Source: UBA920 sp038257015
Lineage (GTDB): Bacteria; Patescibacteriota; Doudnabacteria; UBA920
Reading direction: 5' to 3'
Length of the DNA: 32,024 nt
Assembly: GCA_038257015.1 (NCBI GenBank)
Contig: JBBSJS010000006.1
Span: 1-32,024, forward strand
Shown here piece by piece: positions 30,117-32,024 of this stretch (positions within the stretch are counted from its first letter, which is position 1; the number at the start of each line of letters is the position of its first letter). Under the pieces are notes generated by a model, which saw only the letters and a program-made list of their open reading frames with translations, did not search any database and was not told the origin of the DNA. Made by a program: the position numbers and the translations under genes.

Positions 30117-31190
30117 ATGCCAAAAGCTAAACCAAAAGAAAAGAAAACTATTGCACCATCAGGCAAACAAGGAGCAATAGAAAGTGCTATAGACCAAATC
30201 CGTGATAAGTTCGGTGATGGAAGTATCATGAAAATCTCGGAAAAAAATAGAATGAATGTTGAGTCCACTCCAACAGGTAGTATTAGCTTAGACTTAGCGC
30301 TCGGTGTTGGTGGAATTCCTAAAGGAAGAATTGTAGAAATTTATGGTCCTGAAAGCTCGGGTAAAACGACCTTAACTCTTCATATGATTGCAGAAGTTCA
30401 AAAGTTAGGTGGACAAGCTGCATTTATAGATGCTGAACATGCACTCGACCCAGATTATGCTCAGAAAATTGGTGTTAAACTTGATGATTTGTTAATTTCT
30501 CAACCAGACAGCGGCGAACAAGCTTTAGATATCACAGAAACCTTAGTTCGTAGTAATGCTTTGGACCTAATTATCGTCGATTCGGTAGCCGCACTAACTC
30601 CTCGCGCAGAAATAGAAGGCGAGATGGGAGCATCTCACATGGGTCTGCAAGCTAGGTTAATGAGCCAAGCTTTGAGAAAGTTAACTGGGATAATTTCTAA
30701 AAGTAACACCACAGTCATATTTATCAACCAAATTCGTATGAAAATTGGTGTGATGTTTGGCAACCCTGAGACTACAACTGGTGGAAATGCCTTAAAATTT
30801 TATGCTTCTGTTCGTATTGAAGTCCGCCGTAGCGCACAAATCAAAGCTGGTGAAAAAATCATTGGTAATCGTACGAAAGTCAAAGTTGTTAAGAATAAAG
30901 TCGCAGCTCCGTTTAAGACAGCTGAGTTCGACATTATGTATAACGAAGGAATCTCTGCTGCTGGGGATATCTTAGACACAGGACTTTTGATGGAAGTTAT
31001 AGATAAGAGTGGTAACTCTTACTCATACAACAATGTGAAACTCGGCGTAGGTCGTGAGAATGCTAAGACTTTCCTAAAAGAAAACAAAGACATTTTTGGG
31101 CAAATAGATAAAGCTTTGCGAGAGAAAGTTGCTAGCGGTGAAGGAATTCCGAACAAAGGAATGGATATTGCAGACGGAGACGAAGAATAA
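30117..31190 (+). CDS. recA: Recombinase RecA
   Basis: The 357-aa product has Walker A GPESSGKT (about 77-84), Walker B LIIVDSVAAL (about 150-159), MSQALRKLTG, and INQIRMKIGVMFGNPETTTG as loop L2. The C-terminal domain ends with the short acidic tail DGDEE. RecA forms filaments on single-stranded DNA for repair and strand exchange. The gene begins five bases after the rodZ-like gene and is probably co-transcribed. No LexA-type box was recognised upstream. Confidence 0.98.
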   Translation: MPKAKPKEKKTIAPSGKQGAIESAIDQIRDKFGDGSIMKISEKNRMNVESTPTGSISLDLALGVGGIPKGRIVEIYGPESSGKTTLTLHMIAEVQKLGGQAAFIDAEHALDPDYAQKIGVKLDDLLISQPDSGEQALDITETLVRSNALDLIIVDSVAALTPRAEIEGEMGASHMGLQARLMSQALRKLTGIISKSNTTVIFINQIRMKIGVMFGNPETTTGGNALKFYASVRIEVRRSAQIKAGEKIIGNRTKVKVVKNKVAAPFKTAEFDIMYNEGISAAGDILDTGLLMEVIDKSGNSYSYNNVKLGVGRENAKTFLKENKDIFGQIDKALREKVASGEGIPNKGMDIADGDEE

Positions 31191-31198
31191 CCTTACTA

Positions 31199-31229
31199 AA
31201 AAACCTCTACTATATATAGTAGAGGTTTT
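31199..31229 (+). terminator. Terminator after recA
   Basis: Self-complementary stem AAACCTCTACTATA/TATAGTAGAGGTTT with a minimal loop and a T-tail. Confidence 0.9.
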
Positions 31230-31287
31230 AATTTTAGGCAACATACACCTGTTAGGTTTGCCATTCGCCTAAAACGCGGGAGTAATT

Positions 31288-31299
31288 TATAATACAGCT
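31288..31299 (+). promoter_or_regulatory. Leaderless-type promoter of the DnaQ-like gene
   Basis: TATAAT (31288-31293), six bases, then ATG at 31300; no ribosome-binding site. Confidence 0.72.
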
Positions 31300-32024
31300 A
31301 TGGATAAGCGAAAATATTGTAGTATAGACTTAGAATTTACCGGTTTTAACCCAGAAGTCGATCAAATTTTGGAGATTGGCTTTGTTTTTTTTGAAGTGTC
31401 AGAAAATGGTATCACTGAGACTGAGAAATGGTCTCAAGTCTTCCAGCCAACAATAGAAGTGCACGAGAAAATTCTCGGCCTAACAGGGTTAACTTTAGAA
31501 GATTTAGCGGATGCTCCGTTGTTTTCCACAGAACATAGAGAGTTTTTACAAGAAAAATTAAGCGATGCAGTGTTGGTTGCCCATAACCCTGCCTTGGATG
31601 TGCGTTTTATGGAAACTTATGGACTAAAGCTTTCTGGTCAGTACATCGACACTTTGGATATAGCTCAGATACTTTTGCCAAGTCACCATAGTTATAATTT
31701 AGAAAACTTAATCCACTATTTTGCTATTAAGTCAGTAAACTCGCACCGTGCCCTAGATGATGCATTGGGTACTTTAGAGTTATTGAAAAGACTATTAGGA
31801 TTGTTTTATGGATCCAAGCTTGAATTACGCGATCAACTTTTAAATTTAGTTGAAAGAACAGACTTAGCTTGGGCAGTGTTATTAAAACTGGATAAGTTCC
31901 CAGAAGAATCTTATGAAGACTACCAGAAGCCAAAGCTTGTCACCAAACCAACAAGTTTACTAAAAGTAGAGAAGAATTCAATCATGCAATTTGGGATGAT
32001 TAATGATTTAGAGCAAAAACTTAG
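31300..32024 (+). CDS. DnaQ-type 3'-5' exonuclease, probably the N-terminus of a DinG-like helicase (3' end outside window)
   Basis: The frame is open from ATG 31300 to the window end (241 codons). It shows all DEDDh exonuclease motifs: ExoI SIDLEFTG (D10, E12), ExoII VAHNPALDVRF and ExoIII HRALDD near residue 150. After the exonuclease domain (about residues 1-170) the frame continues with a charged helical linker (LVERTDLAWAVLLKLDKFPE) and no stop. This is the layout of the fused exonuclease-DinG helicases of Gram-positive bacteria, but the helicase part is not visible here. A stand-alone epsilon subunit is the alternative. TATAAT lies six bases before the ATG. Confidence 0.85.
   Translation, partial: MDKRKYCSIDLEFTGFNPEVDQILEIGFVFFEVSENGITETEKWSQVFQPTIEVHEKILGLTGLTLEDLADAPLFSTEHREFLQEKLSDAVLVAHNPALDVRFMETYGLKLSGQYIDTLDIAQILLPSHHSYNLENLIHYFAIKSVNSHRALDDALGTLELLKRLLGLFYGSKLELRDQLLNLVERTDLAWAVLLKLDKFPEESYEDYQKPKLVTKPTSLLKVEKNSIMQFGMINDLEQKL

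Overview
The window looks like a chromosomal piece of a small-genome, AT-rich bacterium, most likely Patescibacteria (Candidate Phyla Radiation). The reasons are compact spacing, stop codons sitting inside terminators, a short IF-2 (646 aa), small membrane proteins of the DUF5665 and DUF4446 types, and many start codons six bases behind a -10 box. TGA is used as a stop, so UGA-as-Gly recoding is not seen. The phylum call is inference; no rRNA is present.

Left part (1-8.1 kb): the 3' end of rpsA, then a long minus-strand run. It holds a small hypothetical protein, a 5'(3')-deoxyribonucleotidase, tRNA-Leu and tRNA-Cys, a lytic transglycosylase, a TPR protein, and then a cassette-like series of unrelated one-gene units (APH kinase, VOC protein, a frameshifted SemiSWEET, a frameshifted SAM methyltransferase, two unknowns). 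These units are separated by a recurrent intergenic module that works as a terminator followed at once by an extended -10 box and the next start codon.

Middle part (8.1-16.7 kb): a tRNA cluster (Gly, Phe, Val, Leu). The last tRNA is followed by a GC-rich palindromic segment bounded by a 17-bp duplicate of the tRNA 3' end. Next comes the translation and RNA group infB / small ORF / rbfA / nrnA-like on the minus strand, then a coiled-coil protein, a diverged diacylglycerol-kinase-like protein, bactofilin, DUF4446, a small membrane protein and an unknown protein with a cold-shock-like C-terminus.

Right part (16.7-32 kb): rlmH converges on an O-antigen ligase-type gene that carries a dense cluster of CACGTG/parS-like palindromes. 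After it come tRNA-Arg, a DUF5665 protein, a tRNA-Ala gene that seems to be split by a segment carrying an intact copy of itself, an NTF2-like protein with rnhB, tRNA-Ser, gltX, an MTH1-like Nudix hydrolase, a MazG-like pyrophosphohydrolase, a frameshifted sugar-kinase-like gene, a GT28/MGDG-synthase-type glycosyltransferase and an acidic Hsp20. The end is a plus-strand series ftsK - rodZ-like - recA - DnaQ/DinG-like exonuclease (cut by the window end), joining chromosome segregation, cell shape and recombination.

The most unusual points are the parS-like palindrome array inside the ligase gene, the terminator/leaderless-promoter module repeated between accessory genes, the split tRNA-Ala locus, and three frameshifted accessory genes while all housekeeping genes are intact.
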